From: Clostridia bacterium
Lineage (GTDB): Bacteria > Bacillota > Clostridia > Oscillospirales > Acutalibacteraceae
Length of the DNA: 41,856 nucleotides
Assembly (NCBI GenBank): GCA_017513525.1
Contig: JAFXFC010000030.1
Location: forward strand, 1-41,856
Direction of reading: 5' to 3'
Notes under the pieces: model-generated
The model's input: the letters and a program-made list of their open reading frames with translations, nothing else
Told to the model about the DNA's origin: nothing
Databases searched by the model: none
Shown: piece by piece, positions 1 through 9,870 of the stretch
How positions within the stretch are numbered: position 1 is the first letter of the stretch
Layout of the letters: each line of letters begins with the position of its first letter
Position numbers and translations under genes: made by a program

Positions 1-65
1 ACTTAATAAGGTCTGCAGACAGTAAATTTTCTGCACGGGAAAGTGTTCAGAAATTGCCGTATTTG

Positions 66-118
66 TTGTTTTCGCCGCTGGCAAGCTGTACATTGGTACT
101 GCGAAGCGGCGAAAACAA
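66..118. repeat. 14-bp perfect inverted repeat near the left edge
   Basis: The arms TTGTTTTCGCCGCT (66-79) and AGCGGCGAAAACAA (105-118) pair perfectly around a 25-base loop. No T-run follows, so it does not look like an ordinary terminator. It could be a palindromic intergenic repeat or part of a structured RNA. The rest of 1-290 holds no gene I can support; a short open frame from position 3 to about 125 is noted as rejected. Confidence 0.55.
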
Positions 119-291
119 AGCATCTTAAATTTAATGCGTGGCTAAAAACTATAATTTTTCTATTAGTTTTTTTGTGGCAGGCACCATAAAATTATACTTG
201 CGTCAAAGACGGTGATTTATGAACATCTTTCCCCGATAAATTATGATTTATGCAGTTCATTTCAAATTCATCAAAAATGTTTTCTTACGAT

Positions 292-324
292 AAAATCCGC
301 TCCGAATTTTTCGGAGCGGATTTT
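292..324 (-). terminator. Terminator of the giant secreted protein gene
   Basis: Perfect 15-bp stem AAAATCCGCTCCGAA / TTCGGAGCGGATTTT with a 3-base loop, starting 9 bases beyond the stop codon of the minus-strand gene. The stem carries its own A/T ends, so it can work in both directions. Confidence 0.85.
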
Positions 325-332
325 TAATTTGT

Positions 333-3300
333 TTATCTGAATAAGTTTCTGAAGAAGTCTATTATTGTCTGGAAGAATGCTTTGAGCTTATCGAAGAAGG
401 AAAGCTTAGGTTCTTCTTCCTCAGAATCATCTTCAAATCCGATATCAGCACGAGTCACGGTTGAAATTACATAGTGTTGCTGAATATTCTCAATTCTGAA
501 CACACCGTCTGTATCACGCTCAAGCTGAACACCGTTTGCCATTGCGAAATGAGGTTCTGTGAGCAAGAATTCTACAGTATCACCTTCGGCATAAACAATG
601 CTTATGTTGTCATAGACATTATCGCCGATTATATACTGAGAAGTTGAAGCATTGAATGATACAATGTATGTCTTGACACGATCTACGATATCGCCTGAGT
701 TATCAGTTGTTGTAACTTCAATACTACCTGCTATATAGCCGTCTACAGTTGCTGTAATAACTGCTGTGCCGGGCACTAAACCGTATATAACAAGACCTGA
801 GGATTCAACCACAGCAACCTCGGGATTGCTGGATGTCCATGTAACATTCTTAATGACTTCGTTATCGGGCATTAAAGTTGCAGTAAGCTGAATCGACTGA
901 CCGGAAAGGCGTGTTGTTGAAAGACCGCCTGCAGAAACAATGACATACTGATTTATAACAGGTGATACACTTATTACGCTGTAGGCTCTCACATTACCGT
1001 TTGCAGATTGCACACAGATAATTGCAATACCTGCACCAACAGCTGTCACTTTGCCGTTTTCATCGATCGTTACAACACTCTCGTCAGAGGAGCTCCAAAT
1101 AATATCCTTATTTGTTGCAGTTGCAGGAGAAAGAATTGCTCTTAAAACATCTTCTTCACCTACATTCATAAATAAAGAAGTCTTGTCAATTCTGATACCG
1201 AGCAGTTTAACATTTGTCTGGAACTGTGCAGTATATGTAATATCTCTGTCAACAGCTTCAATTTCGGGTGACCAACCTGTGAATATAAACTCATACTCAT
1301 TAGTAGCAGGTTTTGTGGGAATTTCACCCTTATAAACGGGAGTTTCACCCCACTTATAATTTTCCTCAACAGTATAATTTTCTATCTTCCATTTTACTGT
1401 GTAGGTTCTTTCGACAGGCTCGAATTGAGCGGTATATGTAACATCTCCTGTTACTTCGGTTATTTCCTTATCCCAGCCGACAAACTCATAAGAGTTATCT
1501 GCATCGGGAGCCTTATAGGGTGTTCCGTCAAAGGCGGGAATAGCACCGTAGTACCACTGTGTAAGTTTTTTAGTACCATCTATATCCCATGTTACGGTAT
1601 AACGGTTTAATGTCCACTGAGCAGTAAGAGTTGCACTGCCGTAATGGCCTTTAAGTACCTCATTCTTGCTTACCGCCATACCTTTGTACCAGCTGCCGTT
1701 ACCGTCTGCTACTACCCAATGATCAAACTGGGCACCTTCATGTGTGGGAACGGGAAGAGTTTTATCAGAAGTTATATCATAATAGAAGCCCTTCTCTTCG
1801 TTACCGCCTGCAACATCAAAGTTCAGGAAATACTGAATTGTCTTATACTCTGCAGTTAATGTAATATCATTTGCAGGCATTATTTCGGGAAGCTCACCAT
1901 CCCACTTTGCAGTGTAACCGGATATTGCTACGGGATAATACTCATCTAAGATATCGCCGTATTTGATTTCAATCACACGCTCTTCTTCGCCGTTTAAGCC
2001 ACTTATTAAGGTTAACTTATAGGGCTTTGCAGACCACATGGGTTCAACAGTAACATTACCGTACATTCCTGTGAGTACCTTATCAGCTGCAACAATGTCG
2101 CCTTCACGCCAGTTGCTGATACCGCTTGTGGAAACTATTATCCAACCTGAAAGAACATAGCCGTCTTTAGGATCAGCTGAAAGCTTTCCGGCACTTTCAA
2201 TATTGTAATTGATTTCTGCACCTGTTGAGAAAATTGTGATTGTATAATCAGCGGGTTCCCACTGAGCTTCAAATGTAACATTACCCCAATTACCCAAAAC
2301 ATTGCTTATATCATCATATGTTTCGTCAAGATTCCAACCGAAAGACTCTGTGGAATCAACTTTTACTAATTTCCAACCTGCGAAATCATAACCGGGCTTA
2401 TTGGTAATTATCCAAGGGAATGCTTGTGTTTCTTTGTTATAAGAATATTCAGTTAAATCACCGCTGCCGCCGTTCAATATAAAGTTTACTTTATAGTCTT
2501 TAGGTGTAGAGGTAATAACTGCCGTATAGGTAGCTCCGCCGTCTATAACAGCTGAAATTTCAGGTGTCCAACCTGTAATTTCATGCTTCGCGCCGTTTGA
2601 ATCGGGCAATATTGTTGAACCGGGGAAGCTTGGAGTATCACCAATTGCCCATTTGGTTTCATATGACTGTCCGTTAACTATCCAAGTAACGGTTTCGGGA
2701 TTTTTAACCTCTGTAAACTCAGCTATATAAGTTACATCACCTTCTACAATACCAATTCCATCAGTCGAATTTTCTTTTACCCATCTGACAAATCTGTAAA
2801 CATGATCTTCTTCGTTATCTGATTTTCTTTCAGGAATTGCACCGTTATTGAAAACAGGATACTCGCCGTATTTGAATGTTGACTCTACAGTTGTATATTC
2901 ATCACTTTCAGTAGCCTGATATTTCCAAGTAACGGTATATGTGTTAACTGTTGCATCGAACTGAGCTACATATGTTGCATCTTCAGTTACAGCAACAATT
3001 GCAGGTGACCATGTATTATTAAATGTATAAGAAAACTCAGCAGTAGCTGTCTTTGCAGGTGTTGTGCCTTCATATTCAGGTGTTTCACCGTATGCAACAG
3101 TATCAGTATCAATAACTTTTCCGTCACCGTCAACCCAGGTAATAGTGAATGTCTTAGCTTCCCACACAGCTGTAAGAGTTACATCACCGTATTTACCTTC
3201 AAGTGAAGTGCCGTCGGCAATCACAGCATCAGCTATCCAGCTGCCGGCAGGAGCTGTTACTTTCCAGCCCATAAAGTTAAAGCCTGTTTTAACGGGAGTG

Positions 3301-6300
3301 GGAAGAGTGGTTATATCATCAGGTGTATAAGCGAGTGTGTCGCTATCCATGATACCGCCATCGGGAACAAATGTTATTTTATAATTATTGGCAGTGAAAA
3401 CAGGATCAAGGGTAACATCACCGTATCTGCCGTTAGAAAGATTACCGTAATTTATTATTGTGCCTTTAGTCCAGCTGCCGCTGCTATCTTTTACTTCCCA
3501 GCCCTTAAATGTATAACCTGCCTTCACAAGCTCGGGGATAGTTATGGACTCGGTTATTTTATAGCTGATATTTGCTGTACTATCATCATTAAATGTAACA
3601 GTATATGTATTTTCAGTAAAGTTTGCAGTAAGTGTTACATTTCCGTATTTTCCGGCGCTAAGCTTTCCTGCGTTAATAGTACCGTCCTGTGTCCAGTTAC
3701 CGTCGGGAGTTTTAACTGTCCAGCCTGTAAATGTAAATCCGTTACGGACTGAAGCGGGAATATTAAGCTCTGTTTCTATTGTGTACGGTGTAGGTGAAAT
3801 TGCTTCGCCCTGAGTATCATATATAATAGTATAAGATATAGGTGTCCACTGTGCGACAAGAGTTACATTGCCGTGCTTTTCTCTTAATAACTCGCCGCCG
3901 CCAACAGTACCGCTCCAGTTACCGACTGCAGCTTCTACTTTCCAGTTATTAAAAGTATATCCTGTTCTTGTGGGAGTGGGGATGCTTATGCTTTTTGTAA
4001 TATCGTAAGAAATTGAAGTGGGATTTACTTCACCGCCGTTGGGATTGAATGTTACAACATAACCGTTTGCATCCCAGTTTGCTTTAAGGGTTACATTACC
4101 GTACATGCCTGTAAGCACCTGATTTGCAGTATAGGATTCTGTCCAGTTACCGGAAACTGATGATACTGTCCAACCTGTAAATTTATAACCCGCTTTTGTA
4201 GGTGTGGGAAGCGTAACAGGAGTTATTATATTGTAAGAAGTAGGAGCAATGCTGTTACCGCCGTCGGTGTTATAATTAATAGTATAATTCACCATTTCCC
4301 ACATGGGCTTAAGAGTTACACTACCCTCATTACCCTTAGGAATAGTAACCTTTCCGTCTATGAGCTTATACTGTGTACCGATATTCCATGTTGCACCGGC
4401 ACTCTTACCGATAACTTCCCAGCCTGTAAACCTATGTCCGTTTTTTGTAGGCAGCATAGATTCATCAAAGAGAAAATCATTAAAATAATTATAGTTGTAT
4501 GTCACGGAACCGCTGTAGATTTCATCCTCAGCAATGGAAAGATTGATCTGATATCCCGGATCAACAAAATTTGCCTTGAGCGTTACATTACCGTAATTTT
4601 TGTCAATAGCAAAATAAGTTTTATTGGTATCCCAGTTACCGTCTGCTTTTTCAACTTTCCAACCGTCAAAGGCATAACCGGCCTTGTTAGATACGGGAAG
4701 TGCTCTGTTTATATCTTCATATGTATAAGTAAGAGAAGGCACATTAGCACCGCCGTCGGTATTAAATGTGATAGTATATGTGATAGGTGTCCATTTGGAA
4801 TAAAGTACTGTTGACTTATCGGCATTTACAGTATCTTTATTTATATTTTCACCGTTACCGTCCGGACCTGTAAACCAGCCACTAAAGTTATATGCAGTTC
4901 TTACTGGTGCAAAAAGTGTACCGTATTTTGCACCGTCCGCATAAGTATAAACCTTTGCTGTTTCGGTGTATTCAACATCTTCATAATAATTTGCCGCATC
5001 AATTAAACGGATGTTTGAGAATGTTGATGTGACATCACTTACATTACAGTTACCGAAACGGAATGACATAGTATCTGCATTTGCAGGGGTCTTAAACTTA
5101 AGAACATAGTGACCGCTATCCGCAGCATCGGTATACCTCCACATAAAATTACTATTGCCGCCGTCTGCATATGTTCCGTTTTCTACTGAGCCGTCTGTTC
5201 TTGTATATGTGTATGATCTGTCAGAAGGCATAAGCCATGTAGTACCTGAATCTTTATCATAGAAAAACAGATGAACCTGTGCTCTTACATCGGTTACAAC
5301 ATCATATTCAAAGATATATTCTGTAGAACTCTGAACTGCAACATTATAATAATTGCCGCCTAAACCAACATTTGTAGTCGCATCAGTTATGGGATTTCCA
5401 TCTTTGTCTTTCTGTTCAGCAGAATTCGTCACGACTGTAATTGATTTTTCGTTTTTGTTATATTCAACATATGCATTAGTTGTGTTAGCAGTCATACCTG
5501 CTGACTTTGAAAATTCAACAATATTGAAAAGATTGTCATATAAAAGGGCATAGTCATTTGCCTGCCAAATGGCATAAACAGTTTCATTAAAGCCGACTTG
5601 AAGATTTTTGTCACCGGTTGTTGCACTTGAAGATCTTGCCCAACCTAAAAATGTATGACCTGCTCGAGTGGGAGCAGAAACCTGCTCACTGATTTTAACA
5701 CTGCTGTTTGCTCCTATACTGAGATATGCGGGAGTTGCTGTTGAAAGTGTGCCGCCGTTTAATTGGATATTAACAGGTGTTTTAAGTTCCTTTCTTGCGT
5801 TTTCAAGAGCTGTTGTGCTGACATTAGTTGAGGTAGGATTACCAAGATTCGTTGCAGCTTCTCTCAAAGCAGTTACATATGTATTCCATGATTCTGTTGT
5901 ATAATTTTCTTTTGAAAATCCAGCACAGTTTGCAACTGCCTGACGAAGAGAATTCTTATCCGTAATAGTAACCTGAACCGCAGTGAACGCATTTGCAAAT
6001 GTTTCGCCGGAAACCCAATCATATACATCAGTACCATTTCTTTTACATTTTTTTGCCTGTGTCCACGCATGAATATATCTGACCGTTCCGGCAGATAAAC
6101 CTGAAATACTCAGATTAGGAGATGTATACAGACGAGCATAACCGCCATTATTTTTTATTCCTCCATAAAAATCTTGTATGCTTGCCAGATTACTAAACTT
6201 AGCAACCAGTGTTGCAGAATAACTGCCACCACTATTATATAAATCTACAAATTTAGTAGCAGTGCTATCAGGAGCAGAATTATCTCCCGCACCGGTGTGT

Positions 6301-7310
6301 TGAGCACCGGAAGCCAACTCATACCAAGAATAAAAATGCTGGTCTTTTTCTATAGTTGAAGACAAATGGTTAACATCTGCTCCGACATATAAGTTTGGTA
6401 TCTGATTAAGATTAGAATATCTTGAACCATCAACGGTTAAAACACCAAGGTAACTCTTAGTCCTTGAATCTTCACCGTCATCATCACGCCAATAGCCTCT
6501 TGCATAAAGATTATCAGCATTATCACTGATGACATCAGTTGCAGAAGATATAGAACCTACCTTAACAGAAGACAAGTTCAAAAGAGGTTCGTTTATAAAT
6601 ACACCTTCAGCATCCATACTTCCGGTATCATTACCTAAAGTGCTCTGAACAACTCCTGCTGAGCTGTGTATACCTGAAATCCATCCGCTTATGCCTATAT
6701 TATTTGAACCGCCGGCATAAGCCTCTGTATGAACACCGACAGAATGGTAGTTAGGGGCATAAAGAACTGAATATGCATAATAAGTTCTTGTTGAACCGTC
6801 GCTCATAGTAACGGTAAATACCCATTCAGCAAGAGCAGTCTGCCCTGCAGCAAGACCTGTACCGCTAATATAAAGGCCTGCCGTTTTGTATTCGAAATAA
6901 CCGTTATTTATAAGTTCAGCATAAGAAATATTTTCATATGAACCTGAAGTAGCACCGGCACCTGTCAGAACGACATCGCCGATACCTGTTGTCATGGTAT
7001 TAACGGCAATTTTAACATCCGTTGCTCCCGGAATATAAAACTGAACATATGCGTTTGTATTGCTTGGACTGGCTTCAGTTTCCAACGCATGTGTGGTTTT
7101 GTTTATTGTGTTATTTACATAATACTGTCCCTTGGTAGCACGGTCAGCTGAGGGAGTCAGATAAACCGTTTCGGGAACAGCAATAACGACATCGCCAAGT
7201 GCATTTACAGCAATTGTTGCTGCCAAAGCAAAAATGCCTGACGACAGCGGTGTTACGAGCATTAATGCCACCAACACCACGGAAATTAATTTTTGGAAAC
7301 TCTTTTTCAT
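333..7310 (-). CDS. Giant secreted InlB-repeat / Ig-like surface protein
   Basis: A 2325-residue exported protein, probably an adhesin or cell-surface stalk. It has a signal peptide (about 1-33), a 420-residue unclassified N-terminal part, a FIVAR-like helical segment (about 453-510), one InlB-type repeat, a jelly-roll-like domain (about 583-770), then some 16 InlB/Listeria-Bacteroides (Flg_new) repeats to about 2040, two BIG2 Ig-like domains to about 2205, and a C-terminal domain with an acidic linker. It ends in an amphipathic tail, SFFDKLKAFFQTIIDFFRNL. There is no LPXTG motif or dockerin, so the anchoring mode is unknown. Many repeats carry an extra half with the pattern G-W...YGNVTL. Start: AAGGAG touches the first ATG (7319), so the ATG at 7310, nine bases later, is preferred. 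It is monocistronic, with its own promoter and terminator. Binding partner unknown. Confidence 0.9.
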   Translation of the reverse strand: MKKSFQKLISVVLVALMLVTPLSSGIFALAATIAVNALGDVVIAVPETVYLTPSADRATKGQYYVNNTINKTTHALETEASPSNTNAYVQFYIPGATDVKIAVNTMTTGIGDVVLTGAGATSGSYENISYAELINNGYFEYKTAGLYISGTGLAAGQTALAEWVFTVTMSDGSTRTYYAYSVLYAPNYHSVGVHTEAYAGGSNNIGISGWISGIHSSAGVVQSTLGNDTGSMDAEGVFINEPLLNLSSVKVGSISSATDVISDNADNLYARGYWRDDDGEDSRTKSYLGVLTVDGSRYSNLNQIPNLYVGADVNHLSSTIEKDQHFYSWYELASGAQHTGAGDNSAPDSTATKFVDLYNSGGSYSATLVAKFSNLASIQDFYGGIKNNGGYARLYTSPNLSISGLSAGTVRYIHAWTQAKKCKRNGTDVYDWVSGETFANAFTAVQVTITDKNSLRQAVANCAGFSKENYTTESWNTYVTALREAATNLGNPTSTNVSTTALENARKELKTPVNIQLNGGTLSTATPAYLSIGANSSVKISEQVSAPTRAGHTFLGWARSSSATTGDKNLQVGFNETVYAIWQANDYALLYDNLFNIVEFSKSAGMTANTTNAYVEYNKNEKSITVVTNSAEQKDKDGNPITDATTNVGLGGNYYNVAVQSSTEYIFEYDVVTDVRAQVHLFFYDKDSGTTWLMPSDRSYTYTRTDGSVENGTYADGGNSNFMWRYTDAADSGHYVLKFKTPANADTMSFRFGNCNVSDVTSTFSNIRLIDAANYYEDVEYTETAKVYTYADGAKYGTLFAPVRTAYNFSGWFTGPDGNGENINKDTVNADKSTVLYSKWTPITYTITFNTDGGANVPSLTYTYEDINRALPVSNKAGYAFDGWKVEKADGNWDTNKTYFAIDKNYGNVTLKANFVDPGYQINLSIAEDEIYSGSVTYNYNYFNDFLFDESMLPTKNGHRFTGWEVIGKSAGATWNIGTQYKLIDGKVTIPKGNEGSVTLKPMWEMVNYTINYNTDGGNSIAPTSYNIITPVTLPTPTKAGYKFTGWTVSSVSGNWTESYTANQVLTGMYGNVTLKANWDANGYVVTFNPNGGEVNPTSISYDITKSISIPTPTRTGYTFNNWKVEAAVGNWSGTVGGGELLREKHGNVTLVAQWTPISYTIIYDTQGEAISPTPYTIETELNIPASVRNGFTFTGWTVKTPDGNWTQDGTINAGKLSAGKYGNVTLTANFTENTYTVTFNDDSTANISYKITESITIPELVKAGYTFKGWEVKDSSGSWTKGTIINYGNLSNGRYGDVTLDPVFTANNYKITFVPDGGIMDSDTLAYTPDDITTLPTPVKTGFNFMGWKVTAPAGSWIADAVIADGTSLEGKYGDVTLTAVWEAKTFTITWVDGDGKVIDTDTVAYGETPEYEGTTPAKTATAEFSYTFNNTWSPAIVAVTEDATYVAQFDATVNTYTVTWKYQATESDEYTTVESTFKYGEYPVFNNGAIPERKSDNEEDHVYRFVRWVKENSTDGIGIVEGDVTYIAEFTEVKNPETVTWIVNGQSYETKWAIGDTPSFPGSTILPDSNGAKHEITGWTPEISAVIDGGATYTAVITSTPKDYKVNFILNGGSGDLTEYSYNKETQAFPWIITNKPGYDFAGWKLVKVDSTESFGWNLDETYDDISNVLGNWGNVTFEAQWEPADYTITIFSTGAEINYNIESAGKLSADPKDGYVLSGWIIVSTSGISNWREGDIVAADKVLTGMYGNVTVEPMWSAKPYKLTLISGLNGEEERVIEIKYGDILDEYYPVAISGYTAKWDGELPEIMPANDITLTAEYKTIQYFLNFDVAGGNEEKGFYYDITSDKTLPVPTHEGAQFDHWVVADGNGSWYKGMAVSKNEVLKGHYGSATLTAQWTLNRYTVTWDIDGTKKLTQWYYGAIPAFDGTPYKAPDADNSYEFVGWDKEITEVTGDVTYTAQFEPVERTYTVKWKIENYTVEENYKWGETPVYKGEIPTKPATNEYEFIFTGWSPEIEAVDRDITYTAQFQTNVKLLGIRIDKTSLFMNVGEEDVLRAILSPATATNKDIIWSSSDESVVTIDENGKVTAVGAGIAIICVQSANGNVRAYSVISVSPVINQYVIVSAGGLSTTRLSGQSIQLTATLMPDNEVIKNVTWTSSNPEVAVVESSGLVIYGLVPGTAVITATVDGYIAGSIEVTTTDNSGDIVDRVKTYIVSFNASTSQYIIGDNVYDNISIVYAEGDTVEFLLTEPHFAMANGVQLERDTDGVFRIENIQQHYVISTVTRADIGFEDDSEEEEPKLSFFDKLKAFFQTIIDFFRNLFR

Positions 7311-7366
7311 TAAAGTCATCTCCTTAAAGTTTTAACATAGTCTATCAAAATATAGTGACAGTTGTA

Positions 7367-7398
7367 ATTATAATAACACTGTTTTCTAAAATTTGCAA
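7367..7398 (-). promoter_or_regulatory. Promoter of the giant secreted protein gene
   Basis: On the minus strand TTGCAA (7398-7393) is followed after 17 bases by TATTAT (7375-7370), overlapping TATAAT (7372-7367). It lies about 60 bases upstream of the chosen start. Confidence 0.55.
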
Positions 7399-7445
7399 CA
7401 GATAATAATTAATTTTTAGTAAAAATATATTAAAAGCAAAAAACA

Positions 7446-7477
7446 GCCTCAACACACCTGAATAAGTGTGTTGAGGC
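7446..7477 (-). terminator. Terminator of the CotF-like gene
   Basis: Arms GCCTCAACACA (7446-7456) and TGTGTTGAGGC (7467-7477) form an 11-bp stem, extended by one inner C-G pair, with an 8-base loop. On the minus strand it is followed by TGTTTTTTGC, so it fits the end of the minus-strand gene that stops at 7483. Confidence 0.85.
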
Positions 7478-7482
7478 AGATT

Positions 7483-7932
7483 TTAATACATTCCGTTTGC
7501 GGTCATGTAGTCATAAATCATTTTGCCGTGCTTTTGTTCTTCCTTCTGAATGTGATTAAGGAAATTTCTTACATTCTGGTCACGGAATTCAAAGGTTGCA
7601 GTATCATACATATGGGAGACCTGTTTTTCCCCGGACAGCAGATCGTTACACAGGTACATATCGGCTGTTTTTTCAGGGGACAGCATTGCCTTATATTTTG
7701 CCGTAAATGTGGGCAAAGGCTTTTCCTCATTGGACATAGGGGGTACTGTTCCCATTCCGATCTGATCAAGGGAGCTAAGGTGCTTTGACTCTTCCTCCGA
7801 AAGTCCCTGAAACAAGGATTTCAGCTGTGCGTCATTTGCACATTCGCTGTGTCTTTTATACTTCTCTATACACAATTTTTCGTGGCTTTTAAGCTCTTCG
7901 AGCATGGTTTTTTCTTTCTCTGTAAATTCCAT
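7483..7932 (-). CDS. CotF-like spore coat / ferritin-like protein
   Basis: A 149-residue protein whose second half fits the Coat F domain: a helix with LLSGEKQVSHMYDTA, then RNFLNHIQKEEQKHGKMIY, ending in a short aromatic tail. The first half is another pair of helices with EEESKHL, as in ferritin-like bundles. CotF relatives are coat or spore-surface proteins, so this suggests an endospore former; some relatives are simply ferritin-like. The open frame extends 50 codons upstream, but the ATG at 7932 has a strong site (GAAAGGAGTT), and the extra residues look like translated AT-rich spacer. I did not find a clear sporulation sigma-factor promoter. Single gene with its own terminator. Confidence 0.8.
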   Translation of the reverse strand: MEFTEKEKTMLEELKSHEKLCIEKYKRHSECANDAQLKSLFQGLSEEESKHLSSLDQIGMGTVPPMSNEEKPLPTFTAKYKAMLSPEKTADMYLCNDLLSGEKQVSHMYDTATFEFRDQNVRNFLNHIQKEEQKHGKMIYDYMTANGMY

Positions 7933-8167
7933 ATTTTCAAAACTCCTTTCGTATATATTGTGTAACACATTTGGCATTTTATACAAAATAATGAGGATTT
8001 TACTGTCTATTTTATTCGACATTATTTTCACGGAAAATATTTCGAAAATTGTAACTTTTTGTAACCAAAAAGCTATAGACAAAGTGATTTTTTTAGAGTA
8101 TTATTCGTGAGGTTCAAAAAAAGCAAAACAATATTTTTGCCCTTTGGCAGAACGGAGATATTTATAA

Positions 8168-8275
8168 ATGAAACGCTTTTTGGATACGAACAGATGGGAA
8201 ATTATTTCCGCTGCTCTTATTTCCGGAGTTTTTACCGCCTCGGTAATAATAGCCATGTCTGTATCGGCATTTTAA
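8168..8275 (+). CDS. 35-residue single-span membrane peptide
   Basis: A small open frame with a charged N-terminus (MKRFLDTNRWE) followed by a hydrophobic segment, IISAALISGVFTASVIIAMS, long enough to cross the membrane once. GGAG (8154-8157) sits 10 bases before the ATG, and a perfect terminator hairpin begins 18 bases after the stop, which supports a real transcription unit. I do not recognise the family. It could be a small membrane regulator or a sporulation peptide; this is inference from size and hydrophobicity only. Confidence 0.6.
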   Translation: MKRFLDTNRWEIISAALISGVFTASVIIAMSVSAF

Positions 8276-8292
8276 GTAAAGCAATCAGAAAC

Positions 8293-8335
8293 AGAACAGA
8301 AAGCCGAAAGCGCTTTCTGTTCTTTCTGTTTTTAT
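8293..8335 (+). terminator. Terminator after the 35-residue ORF
   Basis: Perfect 12-bp stem AGAACAGAAAGC (8293-8304) / GCTTTCTGTTCT (8312-8323) with a 7-base loop, followed by TTCTGTTTTT. It ends just where the next promoter starts. Confidence 0.85.
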
Positions 8336-8363
8336 TGACATTGTTTTCCTTTAGTGATAATAT
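8335..8363 (+). promoter_or_regulatory. Promoter of the GH5 gene cluster
   Basis: TTGACA (8335-8340), 17 bases, TAATAT (8358-8363). TATAAT at 8364-8369 lies too far for the same -35 box. The start codon at 8404 follows about 40 bases later. Confidence 0.6.
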
Positions 8364-8403
8364 TATAATGTGAATATATATATTTTTGCGAGGTGCGTAT
8401 TTT

Positions 8404-9870
8404 ATGAATACTATTTCTGTAGCAGGCAAAAGATTTATTGACGAACACGGCAGAGAGCGAATTTTCAACGGTATCAACTTTGTTTATAAGGGTGTAGCAG
8501 TAGACGAAGACGGTGTATTGAGATACAAAACCGATCTTAACGAAGAAAGACTTATTGCCCTTAAGAAAAAAGGCATCAATGTAATAAGACTCGGTCTTAC
8601 CTGGGCAGGAATTGAGCCCGAAATGGGCAAATACAACACCGAATATCTTGACGGATATAAGGCAATTCTTAAGCTGTGCGAAAAGCATGAAGTATATGTT
8701 TACATTGACTGGCATCAGGATCTTTTCAGTAATTTCTGTTCTCTTGCAGGTGACGGTGCTCCGAAATGGGCATGTCAGTATACTAAAAAGAGCCGTGCAC
8801 CTAAAATAATCTGGGCTGAAGGCTATTTCTTCTATAAGGACATTCAGAAATCATTTGATGCTTTCTGGACAAATGAGGAGGTAGAAGGCAGAGGACTTCG
8901 CGACCGCTTCTGCGATATGCTCACATACACGGCAGACTACATGAAGGACTGCAAGTCTGTTATGGGCTACGATGTATTCAATGAACCCTTCCCCGGCTCC
9001 TCAGGCAAGAAGGTCGGTCTGAATATTGTTAAAAACGGCGCAGAAACCATTCTCTTCAACAAGCGTGTAGACAGAAAGAAGATTATTTCAAATGCACTCA
9101 AGAAGGATGTTATGGCAATGCTCAGCGTTGCTGATGACAAAAAGGTTTACGGCAGCGTAGTAGGTCAGGCCGAAAAATACATTTATGAATTTGATACAAA
9201 AAGATATTATCCCTTCCTTGTAGCAGCTGCTGAAGCTATAAGAAAGGTTGATAAGAACGGTATAATATTCATAGAAAACTGCTATTTCTCAAACACAGGT
9301 ATCCCCTGCAATGTTCCGAGAGTTATTTATAAAAACGGCGAGAGAGAAGAAAATATCATTTTCTCCCCACACGGCTATGATCTTACCGTTGATACTCCCC
9401 TTACCAATGTTGCAAGTCCCCACAGAGTAGATTATATTTTCGACGAGCACAAGAGAACTCAGGAAAGACTTTCTGTTCCCGTGCTTGTAGGCGAATGGGG
9501 CGGCATGGTGCCCGGAAGCGAGGAATATCCCGCACTTGAGCATCTTATCAGAAAGTTTGACTCAAATAAGTGGAGCCATACCTATTGGCATTATTTCATT
9601 GATTTTGAACACAGCAAGATAATGGATATAATTTCCCGTCCTCTTCCCATTGCGGTTGCAGGTGAAATAAAGAGCTATTCCTATGACAGAAAAGAAAATG
9701 TTTTCACTCTTTCATATACAGGCTCTTCAACAATAAAGGCTCCCACCCTTATTTATCTGCCGAAAGACCCCAAGAAGATATATTCAACAAAATCATATGT
9801 CATGAAAGAAAACGGTATTCTTCAGGTTTATGCAGGCAAGGGTGAGTGCATCGTAAAAGTAGAGTTATGA
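8404..9870 (+). CDS. Endoglycoceramidase-like glycoside hydrolase, GH5 family
   Basis: A 488-residue clan GH-A enzyme. N-terminal FIDEHGRERIFNGINFVYKG and the spacing of motifs match the endoglycoceramidase branch of GH5. The acid/base glutamate is E194 in YDVFNEPFPG, and the nucleophile is E364 in VLVGEWGG. The last 80 residues form a beta-rich C-terminal domain, as in that branch. There is no signal peptide, so it should act in the cytosol, unlike secreted endoglycoceramidases; the substrate may therefore be an imported beta-glucoside or glycolipid (inference). The start is the ATG at 8404, with GAGGTG eight bases upstream; a TTG 18 bases earlier is unlikely. Its last four bases overlap the next gene (ATGA). 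Confidence 0.85.
   Translation: MNTISVAGKRFIDEHGRERIFNGINFVYKGVAVDEDGVLRYKTDLNEERLIALKKKGINVIRLGLTWAGIEPEMGKYNTEYLDGYKAILKLCEKHEVYVYIDWHQDLFSNFCSLAGDGAPKWACQYTKKSRAPKIIWAEGYFFYKDIQKSFDAFWTNEEVEGRGLRDRFCDMLTYTADYMKDCKSVMGYDVFNEPFPGSSGKKVGLNIVKNGAETILFNKRVDRKKIISNALKKDVMAMLSVADDKKVYGSVVGQAEKYIYEFDTKRYYPFLVAAAEAIRKVDKNGIIFIENCYFSNTGIPCNVPRVIYKNGEREENIIFSPHGYDLTVDTPLTNVASPHRVDYIFDEHKRTQERLSVPVLVGEWGGMVPGSEEYPALEHLIRKFDSNKWSHTYWHYFIDFEHSKIMDIISRPLPIAVAGEIKSYSYDRKENVFTLSYTGSSTIKAPTLIYLPKDPKKIYSTKSYVMKENGILQVYAGKGECIVKVEL

Noticed and set aside
3..125. Open frame at the left edge as the end of a gene
   Set aside because: It is short, has no recognisable motif, and the inverted repeat at 66-118 explains much of its composition.
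7933..8100. Sporulation sigma-factor promoter before the cotF-like gene
   Set aside because: I could not find a convincing sigma-E, G or K box pair at the right spacing.
8107..8373. 88-codon open frame around the small peptide
   Set aside because: No RBS, and it runs through the terminator; the 35-codon frame inside it fits signals better.
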